Assembly (NCBI GenBank): GCA_019636845.1
Contig: JAHBWV010000001.1
Coordinates: forward strand, 558,001 to 622,000
Source of the DNA: Phycisphaeraceae bacterium
GTDB lineage: Bacteria > Planctomycetota > Phycisphaerae > Phycisphaerales > UBA1924
DNA: 64,000 nucleotides
Reading direction: 5' to 3'
Shown here: one piece after another, positions 34,974 to 44,972 of the stretch
How positions within the stretch are numbered: the first letter of the stretch is position 1
Layout: every line of letters begins with the position of its first letter
Position numbers and translations under genes: made by a program
The notes under the pieces: generated by a model
Seen by the model: the letters and a program-made list of their open reading frames with translations, nothing else
Database searches by the model: none
What the model was told of the DNA's origin: nothing

Positions 34974-36836
34974 TCATTCCTCGGAGAACTGGGGCATCCG
35001 CGTCTCCTGCACGGCCGGAGCTCCGGAGGACTTCACGAGCGTGCGGAAGAGATCGGCGTACTTGGCGGCATCTTCCGTTCGATTGACCGCTATGTAAAAC
35101 GATGCGAGCGTCTCGGTCAGGCGCAGGCGCCTGGAAACATCCTGCGAAATGACCTGCTCCTCGCGCTCGAGCGCCTCGATCAGCACGCGCTCGGCCTCGT
35201 CGGCGCGGCCCAGTTTGAGCAGGCAGTCCGCGTACGTTCGCACGCCGCCGGCGTAGTACCCGTCGTCTCGGGCGGCGGGATCAACGGCCCACCACGTGTA
35301 TGCGTCTCGGAGATACGGCTCCGCCTCCGTGTACTTTCCGGCCATCGTCCATGAGAGCCCCAGAAAGAGCCTGGCCTGCGCAAGTGTCTGCTCCGCAGCG
35401 GGACCGTAACGGCTTGCGATCGCGACGGATTCCTCGAGCGCGGCTCGGGCCTCGTCCAATCTGCCAATCCACACGAGCACTCGCCCATGGTGCAGGCACG
35501 CGATGGAGATGTCGCTGGGGCTCGCTCGATCGAGCTTTCGAACCATCTCGAGGCCTTCCATAAGATGGAGCTCCGCCTCGACGTTCCTCTGGAAGCGCTC
35601 GAGGATGAGCCCGAGCTGGATGATCGCGATCGCGTGGAAGCGGCTGCCCGCGCCGTACAACTGCTTGGCGGATTGGATCCGCTGGCGGGCCAGATCCTCC
35701 ATTCCGTCGACCTGCCGAAACTGCGAGAAGGTCTCCAGGAGCAGCGCGTTGGCACGGTCGCGCTCGCCGATGATGCGCGCGACGGCGACCCACCCCATCG
35801 TGGCGAGCAACGCGACGCATGCCGCGAGGATTCCAACGGGGACGCGATGCCGCCGTGTCCAACGCCAGGCGCGGACGCTGCGAGGGAGTTCACGCGCGGT
35901 GATCGGCAATCCTGCGAGATAGCGCCGGATGTCCGCAGCGAGTTCCGAGGCGGTCGCGTAGCGATCCTGCGGCAGTTTCGACGTTGCCTTGCCGATGATC
36001 GCGTCGATGTCCGGACCCAGACCGTTCCGGATCGAGGAAGGGCGATCGGGCTGCTCCTGCTGGATCCGCTTGATGACATCCAGCAGCTTCCCGTCCACAT
36101 CGATCGGGTGGTGGCCCGTGAGGAGGTAGTACCCAATGACGCCGAGCGCGTACACGTCGCTGCGGACGGAGATGCCCTTGGAGCCGCCCGCGGCCTGTTC
36201 CGGCGGCATGTACGCGAGCGTACCCATCGGCCGCCCGGCTTCGGAGATCGTCAGTTCGGCGTTGACGCCGGTATCCGGATCGATCGCCTTTGCGAGTCCG
36301 AAGTCGAGGAGGCGTATACGCCCGTTGGACTCAACAAGAATGTTCGCGGGCTTCAGGTCCCTGTGCAGCACGCCCCGCTGATGCGCGTCATTGACAACGT
36401 CGGCGATGTCGGCGAGAAGTTTCAGAACGCTGCGCGGTTCGCTCGATCCGGGCGAGAGATGTTGGTCGAGCGGGCGGCCCTCGACATACTCCATCACGTA
36501 GTAGTACCGACCCGCGGTGGCTCCAGAGTCGATCACAGAGACGATCCCCGGGTGCGACAACCTCGCGAGCAGATCGATCTCTCGCTCGAACCTGAGCGAG
36601 AGATCGCGCCCAGAGCCCCGCATGAACTTGACGGCGACGCGACGCCCGGTCGAGCGCTGGTATCCCTCATACACCACGCCCATGCCGCCACGACCAATCT
36701 CCTCGATCAGGTCGTACCCGGGGATCTCGGGAAGCGGCTCGCCCTCTGCATCGATCGCTTCAGGCGTTGAGCGCGATACCGAAGCAGCCCCCACCAATCG
36801 ATCTACGGGTAGCGGTTCTGGTTGTGATTCAGACAT
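34974..36836 (-). CDS. PknB-type Ser/Thr kinase with TPR-like C-terminus
   Basis: 620 residues. Kinase domain about 40-315: IGRGGMGVVYEG, Lys70 in VAVKF, HRDLKPAN at 158-165, DFG at 178-180, and YMPPEQAAGG in the activation segment. One membrane helix (VGILAACVALLATMGWVAVARII, about 338-360). The rest is helical tetratricopeptide-like repeats (for example LGLILERFQRNVEAELHLMEGLEMV, HHGRVLVWIGRLDEARAALEESVAIA, LGLSWTMAGKYTEAEPYLRDA). This is the usual planctomycete kinase-TPR layout. It is divergent from an ECF sigma gene 61 bp away; the kinase may act on that factor or its anti-sigma. Confidence 0.9.
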   Translation of the reverse strand: MSESQPEPLPVDRLVGAASVSRSTPEAIDAEGEPLPEIPGYDLIEEIGRGGMGVVYEGYQRSTGRRVAVKFMRGSGRDLSLRFEREIDLLARLSHPGIVSVIDSGATAGRYYYVMEYVEGRPLDQHLSPGSSEPRSVLKLLADIADVVNDAHQRGVLHRDLKPANILVESNGRIRLLDFGLAKAIDPDTGVNAELTISEAGRPMGTLAYMPPEQAAGGSKGISVRSDVYALGVIGYYLLTGHHPIDVDGKLLDVIKRIQQEQPDRPSSIRNGLGPDIDAIIGKATSKLPQDRYATASELAADIRRYLAGLPITARELPRSVRAWRWTRRHRVPVGILAACVALLATMGWVAVARIIGERDRANALLLETFSQFRQVDGMEDLARQRIQSAKQLYGAGSRFHAIAIIQLGLILERFQRNVEAELHLMEGLEMVRKLDRASPSDISIACLHHGRVLVWIGRLDEARAALEESVAIASRYGPAAEQTLAQARLFLGLSWTMAGKYTEAEPYLRDAYTWWAVDPAARDDGYYAGGVRTYADCLLKLGRADEAERVLIEALEREEQVISQDVSRRLRLTETLASFYIAVNRTEDAAKYADLFRTLVKSSGAPAVQETRMPQFSEE

Positions 36837-36882
36837 GCGGCTGGCCCCGTCCGGCAGGCACGAGGTGCCCCCGGATACGCCC

Positions 36883-36890
36883 AGTATAAT
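36883..36890. promoter_or_regulatory. Overlapping divergent -10 elements (AGTATAAT)
   Basis: Eight bases that read TATAAT on the plus strand and TATACT on the minus strand, in the gap between the kinase and ECF sigma genes. The plus-strand hexamer ends 7 bases before the sigma ATG, which would give a leaderless or nearly leaderless message. Neither direction has a good -35. Confidence 0.3.
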
Positions 36891-36897
36891 CCCCGGG

Positions 36898-37539
36898 ATG
36901 CAAACGTACACTGGCGATCAGCCCCCTTCTTATGACGCCGCACTTGTGCGTGCGGCACAAGCCGGAGACGATCGAGCGATCGAACGGCTGTTGGGCTCAG
37001 TCCACGATCGTCTGCTCGGACGCGCCGCGCGGAAGATCGGCCCGGAGTGGCAGGGCCGCATCGATCCGGACGATCTGCTGCAGGAGACCTATATCCAAGC
37101 GGTCACCGATCTGCCTGGCTTCACGGATCAGGGCGAGGAATCGTTCTATCGCTGGATCTCTACGATACTCGATCATCGCTTCATCGATGCGGTGCGCAAG
37201 CATCGTGCGAAGAAGCGTGGAGAGGGGCGGGTCGCTGTGGCACCGGGGGCGATGTCCCGCCACGAGTCGTTCCTCGGGCAGTGCCTGCCGGACCTCCAGA
37301 CGCCCAGCGTTCTGCCCCGGAGGCAGGAGGCGGTCGCCGCGATGATGGTGGCAATCGCACGGCTGGACCCGGACCAGCGCACGGTCGTACAACGCCTGAT
37401 GCTGGACCAGGAATCAATCTCCGAGATCGCGCGTGACATGGGCAGGTCCGAGGACGCGGTGAGGCGGCTCGGATCCCGAGCGGTCGAGAAGCTGCGCGGC
37501 CTCATGGGAGATGCGGCGCGGTTTTTGAGTGTGGGGTGA
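36898..37539 (+). CDS. ECF-type RNA polymerase sigma factor
   Basis: 213 residues. Region 2 is DDLLQETYIQAVTDLPGFTDQGEESFYRWISTILDHRFIDAVRKHRA. Region 4 is IARLDPDQRTVVQRLMLDQESISEIARDMGRSEDAVRRLGSRAVEKLRGLM. It is a different ECF subgroup from the one at 29.2 kb (that one has the TTRWSLVL signature). No anti-sigma factor gene is adjacent; the divergent membrane kinase may replace it. The ATG is directly after CCCCGGG, with no Shine-Dalgarno. Confidence 0.88.
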   Translation: MQTYTGDQPPSYDAALVRAAQAGDDRAIERLLGSVHDRLLGRAARKIGPEWQGRIDPDDLLQETYIQAVTDLPGFTDQGEESFYRWISTILDHRFIDAVRKHRAKKRGEGRVAVAPGAMSRHESFLGQCLPDLQTPSVLPRRQEAVAAMMVAIARLDPDQRTVVQRLMLDQESISEIARDMGRSEDAVRRLGSRAVEKLRGLMGDAARFLSVG

Positions 37540-37686
37540 GGCGCCGCTCGCTCCCGCACCAAACTTCGAAAGAACATTCTCGATTCCGCGCCGGACTCGG
37601 GCGCAGTCCACGCTGAGGGTCTGTCGGGATCAAGGGCAGAGGCCCGGAAAGACCCGAGCCACGCACCACCACTCAGGAGAAGGACC

Positions 37687-38484
37687 ATGAAGAACGCTCG
37701 CACCATCCTCGTGTCTCTTGCGGCACTGGCTCTTTCGTGCGGTTCGGCGAGCGCCGATCTCACGCTGGAGTTCGACCTCGACAACAACGGGGCCAACGAG
37801 AGCTCGATCAAGAGTTCTAGAAATGACATTCCGTTCACGACGTTGAAGTACTACAGCTGGACCGTCAAGAACGGCAACAAGAACAAGGGCTACGACGTCA
37901 GCTGGGCCGCGCCGGCTCTGAGCGCGAAGATCGCTGCCGCCACGGCCGCGGATAAGCCCGCAATGATGCACTTCACACTCGTCTCAAACCTCGCGTCAGC
38001 CGAGCGTCTGAGCGACTTCAGCATGAAAACGTCCGGGCTCTCGTACGAGAAGCGAGCCAAGTCGTACGTGCCGTCGGTTGATAACGCCAAGCACGAGGAC
38101 ACGTACACGATGTTCGAGGTCATGTCCAACGCCGGTGTCGGCGACCTTATTACCCATCTTGTCTTCAAGAGCGTGGTCAAGGACGGCACGATCGTCTACA
38201 CCGTCGAAAACAAGACCAACGCGAAGGTGACCGTCGCATGGCCAGGCACCGGCATCTCCGGCGACATCAACGCGGGCAAGACTCTCACCGAGAGCCGCAA
38301 GGCCAAGAACGGTGCCACCGAGCGGAAGAGCACCGCAACTTTCAACCCCATGGGCGACGGTCTGGGAGGAGGCGAGATGAAGTTCTCGATCAACTTCCTC
38401 GCCCCCGCAAGCGGCATCCCCGCCCCAGGAACCGTCGCGCTCGCCGGGATGGCCGGACTGGTCGCGTCTCGCCGGCGCCGCTGA
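37687..38484 (+). CDS. Secreted protein with PEP-CTERM-like tail
   Basis: 265 residues. Signal peptide MKNARTILVSLAALALSCGSASA, then a Lys/Asn/Thr-rich beta-strand domain (LTLEFDLDNNGANESS, TLKYYSWTVKNGNKNKGYDV, VKDGTIVYTVENKTNAKVTVAWPG), ending IPAPGTVALAGMAGLVASRRRR. It is a weak paralogue of the next gene: both have an xGxIxYTV.N segment, a later ER(K/H)STA(T/S)F segment and the same tail. AGGAGAAGG precedes the ATG; a terminator follows. Function unknown. Confidence 0.8.
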   Translation: MKNARTILVSLAALALSCGSASADLTLEFDLDNNGANESSIKSSRNDIPFTTLKYYSWTVKNGNKNKGYDVSWAAPALSAKIAAATAADKPAMMHFTLVSNLASAERLSDFSMKTSGLSYEKRAKSYVPSVDNAKHEDTYTMFEVMSNAGVGDLITHLVFKSVVKDGTIVYTVENKTNAKVTVAWPGTGISGDINAGKTLTESRKAKNGATERKSTATFNPMGDGLGGGEMKFSINFLAPASGIPAPGTVALAGMAGLVASRRRR

Positions 38485-38522
38485 GCACCCCCGAGGCAAC
38501 ACCAGAATCGGAGTTGCAGCAT

Positions 38523-38560
38523 CAACGCCCGGCCTCGATGGTCGGGCGTTGTCTTTCTTT
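38523..38560 (+). terminator. Terminator after the secreted protein gene
   Basis: 9-bp stem CAACGCCCG / CGGGCGTTG with an 11-nt loop, followed by TCTTTCTTT: a standard intrinsic terminator. Confidence 0.8.
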
Positions 38561-38673
38561 GCGTGAACCCGACGAATCTGCGCCGGAGGTGCCGCTCTTC
38601 CACGCTGGGGTATGTGGCGACGTGCGTCGCCCGACGCGCCGGATCACGAGCACCAACCATCGGAGCCACAGCC

Positions 38674-39462
38674 ATGAATCTCAGAGCCATGCACCGGATC
38701 TCGATCACCAGCACCGCCGCACTCTTTGTCGCGGGCACTGGTCATGCCAGGATCATCACCACACTCTCACTCGACCGTCCGGCAGACATGGTGCTGACGG
38801 AATTGGCCGAGAGCTTGGGCAATCAGAACCTGATCGTGCGTCAGATGTCCGATGTCGTCCAGAACCGTCACTTCCAGCTCGAATGGGGTGATCCCGCGGT
38901 CAAGTGGCAGAGTCTGAGCACCACCGACTACTGGGGCATGGACTTCGAGATGTACACCAGAACAGGACTTGAAGTGAAGGAGAAGCGAAGCAAGGTCCGC
39001 TGGAGATCGGCTGGAGGCGAATGGAAGGAAGAGCGAGTGAACACGCATGGTGTCGCGATCTCGAACGAGATCCACGCCGATGATTCGATCGACACAATCT
39101 TCATGGGAGAGGGTCACACTGGCGCAGCGATGACGCTGGCTTTCCATAGCAAGATCGAGAACGGAGTGATCACGTACACCGTCTGGAACCACGGGCCGGC
39201 GACCCACGTGAAGTGGGAGGCGGTGGGTATCGATGCCGTCATCCCCAAGAACAAGTCTGAGAGCGTCAGCATCCGCTCGGTGCGGGGGGCCGTGGAGCGG
39301 CACAGCACGGCCTCGTTCATGTGGAACCCGCTGGGGATCGCCGCCACGCCGGTGATGATGCCGGTGCTGCACTATGCAAAGCCGCCGCGCGTGCCCGCGC
39401 CGGGGGCGGCCGCGCTCATGGGGCTCGGCGCTTTGGCCCTCGGTGCTCGCCGTCGCGATTGA
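38674..39462 (+). CDS. Secreted protein with PEP-CTERM-like tail (paralogue)
   Basis: 262 residues. Signal peptide RISITSTAALFVAGTGHA, and a beta-rich body with segments shared with the previous gene (ENGVITYTVWNHG, VERHSTASFMWNPLG). Ends VPAPGAAALMGLGALALGARRRD, a slightly changed tail with Asp as the last residue. The first ATG (MNLRAMHRI) is used; the longer upstream frame runs through the terminator of the previous gene and is not likely translated. Confidence 0.75.
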   Translation: MNLRAMHRISITSTAALFVAGTGHARIITTLSLDRPADMVLTELAESLGNQNLIVRQMSDVVQNRHFQLEWGDPAVKWQSLSTTDYWGMDFEMYTRTGLEVKEKRSKVRWRSAGGEWKEERVNTHGVAISNEIHADDSIDTIFMGEGHTGAAMTLAFHSKIENGVITYTVWNHGPATHVKWEAVGIDAVIPKNKSESVSIRSVRGAVERHSTASFMWNPLGIAATPVMMPVLHYAKPPRVPAPGAAALMGLGALALGARRRD

Positions 39463-39527
39463 GATCGTCTGCGGAGCTTTGAGAGATGGGTTGTCGGGTG
39501 CTGCGTGATCCGCATCCGGCAAGCAAA

Positions 39528-39560
39528 GGGGGCGCCCGGTATTGGCCGGACGCCCCTCTT
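39528..39560. terminator. Terminator between convergent genes
   Basis: 11-bp stem with one mismatch (GGGGCGCCCGG / CCGGACGCCCC), 6-nt loop, followed by TCTT. It sits between the second paralogue and clpC. Confidence 0.6.
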
Positions 39561-39585
39561 CACGACGTGTGATGCGGCTGTTCTC

Positions 39586-42138
39586 TCAGGTGCTCGGCGC
39601 GCCTGAGCCGACGGGTGTGTCGGTCGGAGCCGGTGCCGGAGCGGGTGGCGCCTCGGTCGGGACGAAAGTCAGTTTGTCCTCGCCTTCGACGCGGGTCACC
39701 TGAACGGCGTTCTTGTTGTGAAGGTCGCCCGAGAGGAGCATCTCCGACAGCGGATCCTCGATGAACTGCCCGATCGCCCGGCGCAGCGGCCTCGCGCCGT
39801 AGTCCGGGTTGTAGCCGCGCTCGATCAGGAAGTCCTTGGCGAGCTGGTCGAGCGTCAGATTGATGCCCTGGGCCGCGAGCCGCTTGCCGAGCTTGCCCGC
39901 CTCGTACTCGATGATCTGGACGAGGTCCTCGCGGGTGAGCGGACGGAAGACGATGATGTCGTCGAGACGGTTGATGAACTCAGGCCTGAAGAACCGCTCG
40001 ATCTCCTTGAGCAGGATGGTCTTGACGTTGTCGTGATCGACCGCGTCGGAACGCTTCTGGAAGCCGAACCCGCCGCCACCCTTGATCAGATCAGCACCGA
40101 TGTTGCTGGTCATGATCATGATGGTGTTGCGGAAGTCGACGTGACGCCCGAACGAGTCGGTCAGGCGGCCCTCCTCCATGATCTGGAGGAGCATGTTGAA
40201 GACATCGGGGTGCGCCTTCTCGACCTCGTCGAGCAGGACGACGCTGTACGGGCGGCGACGGATCTGCTCGGTGAGTTGCCCGCCCTCCTCGTAGCCGACG
40301 TAGCCGGGGGGCGCGCCGACAAGGCGGGAGACGTTGTGCTTCTCCATGTACTCGGACATGTCGAGGTGCACAAGGGCGTCCTCGTTGCCGAACATGAACT
40401 CCGCCAAGGCCTTCGAGAGCAGCGTCTTGCCGACGCCGGAAGGCCCGACGAAGATGAACGAGCCCATGGGGCGCTTGGGGTCCTTGAGCCCGGCGCGGGC
40501 GCGGCGGATCGCCTTGGAGACGGCCTTGATGGCCTCCTCCTGGCTGATGACCTTCTTGTGCAGCTCTTCCTCGAGCTTGAGCAGGCGCTGGGCCTCGTCC
40601 TTCTCGAGCTTCTTGAGCGGGACGCCGGTCATCTTGCTGACGACCTCGGCGATGATCTCCTCATCGACCGTGCCGTCGTACTCCTGCGAGCGCGTACGCC
40701 ACTGCTTCTGGATGTCTTCCTTCTTCTTCCGCATCTGCTCGGCCTGGTCGCGCAGTTCCGCGGCACGCTCGTAGTCCGCGGCCCGGACCGCCTCGTCCTT
40801 CGCGACCGTCAGCTTCTCGATCTCGGCCTCGAGCTCGGCAAGGTTCGGGGGCTTGGTCATGCTCTTGATGCGCACGCGGGCTCCCGCCTCGTCGATCACG
40901 TCGATCGACTTGTCGGGCTGCACACGCCCGGTGATGTAGCGCCCGGAGAGCTCCACGGCCGCCTTGATCGCCTCGTCGGTGATCCGCACGCGGTGGTGCT
41001 GCTCGTACTTCTCGCGCAGGCCCTTGATGATCTCGAAGGTCTGCTCGCTCGACGGGGGATCGACGGGGATCGACTGGAAGCGGCGTGCGAGGGCGGCGTC
41101 CTTCTCGATGTACTTGCGGTACTCGTCGAACGTGGTCGCTCCGATGCACTGGATCTCACCGCGTGCCAGTGCGGGCTTGAGGACGTTGGACGCATCGATC
41201 GCGCCCTCCGCGCCGCCGGCACCGACCAGCGTGTGGAGCTCGTCAATGAAGAGGATGACGTTCTTGGCGCGACGGACCTCGGTCATGACGGCCTTGATGC
41301 GCTCCTCGAACTGGCCGCGGTACTTCGTGCCGGCGACCATCATCGCGAGGTCGAGCACGACGAGGCGCTTGTCGAAGAGGATCTCGGGGACATCGTTGGA
41401 GATGATCCGCTGGGCCAGCCCCTCCACGATCGCGGTCTTGCCCACGCCCGCCTCGCCGAGCAGCACCGGGTTGTTCTTGGTGCGGCGGCACAGGACCTGC
41501 ACCAGACGCTCGATCTCGTTGGTGCGGCCTATGACAGGATCAAGGCCGGACTCACGTGCGAGCTCGGTCAGGTCACGCCCGAACGAGTCGAGAGCTGGGG
41601 TCTGGCTCTTGCGCTTGCCGCCTCGTGCCTCACCCGGACCACCCGATGCCTGCTGGCCGGGGCCTGAGGGAGAGACCGAGGACGACTCTTCGCTCTCCGT
41701 GCCCGCGCCCAGGAGATTGAGCACCTCCTCGCGGACCTCTTCAAGCTTCAGGCCGAGGTTCATCAGCACCTGGGCCGCGACGCCGTCATGCTCGCGAAGG
41801 AGTCCCAGCAGCAGATGCTCGGTGCCGACATAGTTGTGGTTGAGGTTGCGGGCCTCTTCGATGGCGTACTCGATCACCTTCTTGGCGCGGGGCGTCTGGG
41901 GGAGCCGCCCCATCGTCACCATCTCGGGACCCGCCTTGACAAGCTTCTCGACCTCAAGACGCACCTTGCGGAGGTCAACATCGAGGTTCTTCAGCACGTT
42001 CGCGCCCACGCCCGAACCCTCCTTCACAAGACCAAGAAGGATGTGCTCGGTGCCGATGTACTCGTGGTTGAACCGCTGCGCTTCCTGGTTGGCCAACGCC
42101 ATGACCTTGCGGGCTCGATCGGTAAATCTCTCAAACAT
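39586..42138 (-). CDS. clpC: ClpC AAA+ unfoldase
   Basis: 850 residues. Two N-terminal Clp repeats (about 3-145), AAA-1 with Walker [10 protein letters not shown] and Walker [12 protein letters not shown], a UVR/M-domain ([38 protein letters not shown]) and AAA-2 with [16 protein letters not shown] and [14 protein letters not shown]. The ClpP-docking (V/L)GF loop region reads [10 protein letters not shown]. The C-terminal 20 residues are Ala/Pro-rich. It delivers unfolded proteins to ClpP, which is not in this window. AGGAGA lies 6 bp upstream of the ATG used, which begins [12 protein letters not shown] as in other ClpC. Confidence 0.95.
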   Translation of the reverse strand: MFERFTDRARKVMALANQEAQRFNHEYIGTEHILLGLVKEGSGVGANVLKNLDVDLRKVRLEVEKLVKAGPEMVTMGRLPQTPRAKKVIEYAIEEARNLNHNYVGTEHLLLGLLREHDGVAAQVLMNLGLKLEEVREEVLNLLGAGTESEESSSVSPSGPGQQASGGPGEARGGKRKSQTPALDSFGRDLTELARESGLDPVIGRTNEIERLVQVLCRRTKNNPVLLGEAGVGKTAIVEGLAQRIISNDVPEILFDKRLVVLDLAMMVAGTKYRGQFEERIKAVMTEVRRAKNVILFIDELHTLVGAGGAEGAIDASNVLKPALARGEIQCIGATTFDEYRKYIEKDAALARRFQSIPVDPPSSEQTFEIIKGLREKYEQHHRVRITDEAIKAAVELSGRYITGRVQPDKSIDVIDEAGARVRIKSMTKPPNLAELEAEIEKLTVAKDEAVRAADYERAAELRDQAEQMRKKKEDIQKQWRTRSQEYDGTVDEEIIAEVVSKMTGVPLKKLEKDEAQRLLKLEEELHKKVISQEEAIKAVSKAIRRARAGLKDPKRPMGSFIFVGPSGVGKTLLSKALAEFMFGNEDALVHLDMSEYMEKHNVSRLVGAPPGYVGYEEGGQLTEQIRRRPYSVVLLDEVEKAHPDVFNMLLQIMEEGRLTDSFGRHVDFRNTIMIMTSNIGADLIKGGGGFGFQKRSDAVDHDNVKTILLKEIERFFRPEFINRLDDIIVFRPLTREDLVQIIEYEAGKLGKRLAAQGINLTLDQLAKDFLIERGYNPDYGARPLRRAIGQFIEDPLSEMLLSGDLHNKNAVQVTRVEGEDKLTFVPTEAPPAPAPAPTDTPVGSGAPST

Positions 42139-42569
42139 CGCGGTTCTCCTGCGGCTGTTCCCAGCCGTGGCCTGACACTCTCTTTGATGCATCCCACGTC
42201 GCGAACGGTCTCCGCACTTGCACTACTTTCTCACACAAACGGACCGGCAACGCGCTCTCTCGAACCCTTCTTCCTTTCACCATCACGATTCGCGTCTTCC
42301 TACGTTTCGGATCAGCCCGAGTTCAGGAATCGTTGGGGTTGAAGCCACCGAAGCCCACTCGACCAATCTGGATCGGTTCAAGTGCCGTGCCAGTTCGCCA
42401 AAGTCCTTCACGTATCGCAAACGCCCTTCTGATTCATCCGGATGCTGCCGAATCCGGATACGTATGCCAATTGGGCAGTCGCGCACAAAGTGCGCCTGAT
42501 CTCTCCTGACCCAGGCACAGCAGGGTCCGAGCTGGCCGTTCAGAGCCAATCCGGAACACCCAGCGCTGC
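42139..42569. other. Intergenic ahead of clpC, about 430 bases
   Basis: Noticeably less GC-rich than the genes. It probably holds the clpC promoter; I found no CIRCE or CtsR-type repeat. It also contains the doubtful small frame listed separately. Confidence 0.45.
42283..42486 (-). CDS. Possible small protein, doubtful
   Basis: 67-residue frame from a GTG, about 80 bp after the vWA gene stop. Reads IRIRIRQHPDESEGRLRYVKDFGELARHLNRSRLVEWASVA, which has a plausible soluble, alpha/beta look and better composition than the shadow frames around it, with AGGAGA 13-18 bases upstream. No family recognised. The base composition differs from its neighbours, so it may also be a decayed gene fragment. 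Confidence 0.25.
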   Translation of the reverse strand: MRDCPIGIRIRIRQHPDESEGRLRYVKDFGELARHLNRSRLVEWASVASTPTIPELGLIRNVGRRES

Positions 42570-44972
42570 TTACACGAGCCGTATCAGTTTGCGACCAACC
42601 CACTCGATGCAAGCGAGCAGCAGGAAGCAAATGAGCGCAAGTGGTGTGTCCCAAAGTGTTTGCACAGTGGGTGGAGTGACAATCCGCACTTGTCGGTTGG
42701 GGAGAACCTCTTCGAGATTCTCAAGGTCCTGGAGACTCAGCATGCGGCCGCCAGTCTCCTGGGCGAGCACAGCCAGCAAGGCATGATCGGTCTCAGGCGT
42801 GCGCATCTCGTTATCTGGCAAGATAATAGAGAGCGGCTGCTGAAGACCGATGCCGGCCAGCATCGGCTCGGATGCCTCGACTCGATACTCGCCCGGCTCA
42901 AGAGCGACCCAGGCGTCTGCATAGGTCCGGATTCCGCCCCGAACGACACCGTCTGACTCCTGCTGAAGGCGCAAGTCGATGGGGGCGCGGCCGATCGAGT
43001 TCTCACCGATCGGGACGAGGCGAACGCGAATCGTGCTCGGGGCGGCATCAACCAGCGATTGATCGAGAAGGCGAACCGCGATCCGCACCGGTTGCTCAAC
43101 CGGTACCACCGATTGCGAGAGCTCGAGCACCGCCGGCAATCCCGTGCGTCCGACGCTGTCGCGCGCCAGCAGACGCACGAGCGGCAGCCAGAACCGCTCC
43201 TGCAGCGTCTCCCCGCGCGCATACCGCCAACGCCAAGTCTCGTCAGTCGCCACATAGATCACGCGGCCCGCGCCGTATCGCATCGTCAGCACAAGGGGCG
43301 ATGCTCCCCGCTGGCCGTCGGCCGCATGCGCGAAGGCGAGCGTCTCCGCGCTGGGCTTCACGCTTCCCGGTTCGATTCGCTGAGCCCACCTGAGCAACGA
43401 CCAGCCGGTATCGGGGTCGGCCAGTTGTGCCGGCCAGCCGCGCGGCTGAGAGAGGTTGAGCAGGCCCAGACGCTCCGACGCGGGCGCGGGCTTCACAACG
43501 ACGGGGCGGTCCCAGGCACGCACCGAGCCCGTCTGCCGCATCCCGGCACCGGAATCGCTTCCAATGGCGAACGGCAAGAGGTCGGCCAGAGGCGTCTCGC
43601 CCCAGGCGTTCGGCGTTGAGCCGGGTCCGGCGATCCACAGGAGGCCGCCGCCGCGCATCGCCACGTGCTCGCGGATCTGCTGGAGCTGCTCGGTCGTGAA
43701 GAGATCGGGCCTCAGGTCGCCAAGCACCACAACGTCGAATGGAGCCCACTCCTCAGACGATCGGGGCAGCGAACGCAGCAGCTCGTCACCTTCCTGAAGA
43801 AAGCGTTTCTCAACGGCCAGGAGGAGATTCGACGACTTGATCGAGCCCTCGCGGATCAGCAGGTTCTTGACATACCGATACTCCCATCGCGGATACCCAT
43901 CGAAGTAGACGGTGCGGATAGGGCGGTCGAGCAGGTCAACCGCGAATGACTTTGTGTTGTTCTCGGCGATCAGATCGGCCCTTGTCGGCACGATGCGGAC
44001 GCTCCAGTCGCGTGAGCCCGCATCAGTGTCGGAGCCGCTCAGCGTGAGCGTGACGGCTGCGGGGTCCGTAGGGTCTGGCTCGGCATCACTCAACGGGCGA
44101 GACTCGTACACGCGCCCCGTCAGTTGATCGACCAGCTCAACGGTCGCGTCGAGTCGCCTCTCGGGGTCGCCCCTGCGCTCGATCCGAACCGATACCGGGA
44201 TCGTGTCGCGCACGAAGGCGACCGTCGGCGCGACGGCCTGCGTCACGGCGAGGTCCCCGATCGGTGTCGGGCTCCCCAGGGCAAGAGGGAAGACAGGCAC
44301 GCGGTCGCTCTGCAAACGACGCAGCAGCGTGCGATCGGGCGGCTCTGTCGTTCGCCCGTCGCTCAGCAGGATCACGCCCGCGACAGGGCGTGCTGCGGTT
44401 CTCGCCAGCGCCTGCGAGAGCGAACTCGAGAGCGACGTCCGCGAGCCCGTAGCGGGTGGAAGCGTGATAGGTGCGAGCCCGCGGTCATCCTCGCTTGTTC
44501 TGATCGGAAACGCAGCGCCGTCGAAGCCCATAAGCAGCAGCTCACGCTCCGCCGCGATTCGCTGAAGGGACGGGTGAGCACGCGAGATCGCATCGCGCAG
44601 CTGCTCGTCTCTCGTGATGCGATCCGACGAGCGGCCCGGCACATCGACATCCGCGACCGTCATCGACGCCGATCGATCCGCCATCACGACCACCCAGTCC
44701 GGCTCGATGGTCTCGTTCTGTCGTTCAAGCCGCGGCCCGAGCACAAGCAGCACAAGAAACATGATCAGCATCGCGCGGACTGTCGCGAGCGCGACGCGTG
44801 CTCTTCTGCCCGAGTCGAGCTTCCAATAGGCCCACATGGCGAGCAGGATCGCGCCGGTCACGACCAGAGCCCAGCCCCACGGTTCGAGCGGGCGAGTGAG
44901 CCCGAAGCGAACATCCTGATCTCCGAATCGGAGGGTCTCCGTGGACAGAAGCCGGTTCAGAAGCTCGTTCAT
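42570..44972 (-). CDS. Large membrane protein with vWA-like and glutamine-amidotransferase-like regions
   Basis: 800 residues. Two N-terminal membrane helices (WALVVTGAILLAMWAYW, ALATVRAMLIMFLVLLVLG), then a von Willebrand A-type region (VVMADRSASMTVADV; ISRAHPSLQ; VAGVILLSDGRTTEP), a class I amidotransferase-like region (VVVLGDLRPDLFTTEQLQQIREHVAMRGGGLLWIAGPG), and a C-terminal membrane helix (LALICFLLLACIEWVGRKLIRLV). The MIDAS is D-R-S-A-S, close to DxSxS. The order matches planctomycete proteins found beside BatA and DUF58. Its start overlaps the BatA-like stop by 4 bp. Confidence 0.8.
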   Translation of the reverse strand: MNELLNRLLSTETLRFGDQDVRFGLTRPLEPWGWALVVTGAILLAMWAYWKLDSGRRARVALATVRAMLIMFLVLLVLGPRLERQNETIEPDWVVVMADRSASMTVADVDVPGRSSDRITRDEQLRDAISRAHPSLQRIAAERELLLMGFDGAAFPIRTSEDDRGLAPITLPPATGSRTSLSSSLSQALARTAARPVAGVILLSDGRTTEPPDRTLLRRLQSDRVPVFPLALGSPTPIGDLAVTQAVAPTVAFVRDTIPVSVRIERRGDPERRLDATVELVDQLTGRVYESRPLSDAEPDPTDPAAVTLTLSGSDTDAGSRDWSVRIVPTRADLIAENNTKSFAVDLLDRPIRTVYFDGYPRWEYRYVKNLLIREGSIKSSNLLLAVEKRFLQEGDELLRSLPRSSEEWAPFDVVVLGDLRPDLFTTEQLQQIREHVAMRGGGLLWIAGPGSTPNAWGETPLADLLPFAIGSDSGAGMRQTGSVRAWDRPVVVKPAPASERLGLLNLSQPRGWPAQLADPDTGWSLLRWAQRIEPGSVKPSAETLAFAHAADGQRGASPLVLTMRYGAGRVIYVATDETWRWRYARGETLQERFWLPLVRLLARDSVGRTGLPAVLELSQSVVPVEQPVRIAVRLLDQSLVDAAPSTIRVRLVPIGENSIGRAPIDLRLQQESDGVVRGGIRTYADAWVALEPGEYRVEASEPMLAGIGLQQPLSIILPDNEMRTPETDHALLAVLAQETGGRMLSLQDLENLEEVLPNRQVRIVTPPTVQTLWDTPLALICFLLLACIEWVGRKLIRLV

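Noticed and set aside
39718-41667. 649-residue plus-strand frame opposite clpC.
   Set aside because: Shadow of clpC; no domain, no start signal.
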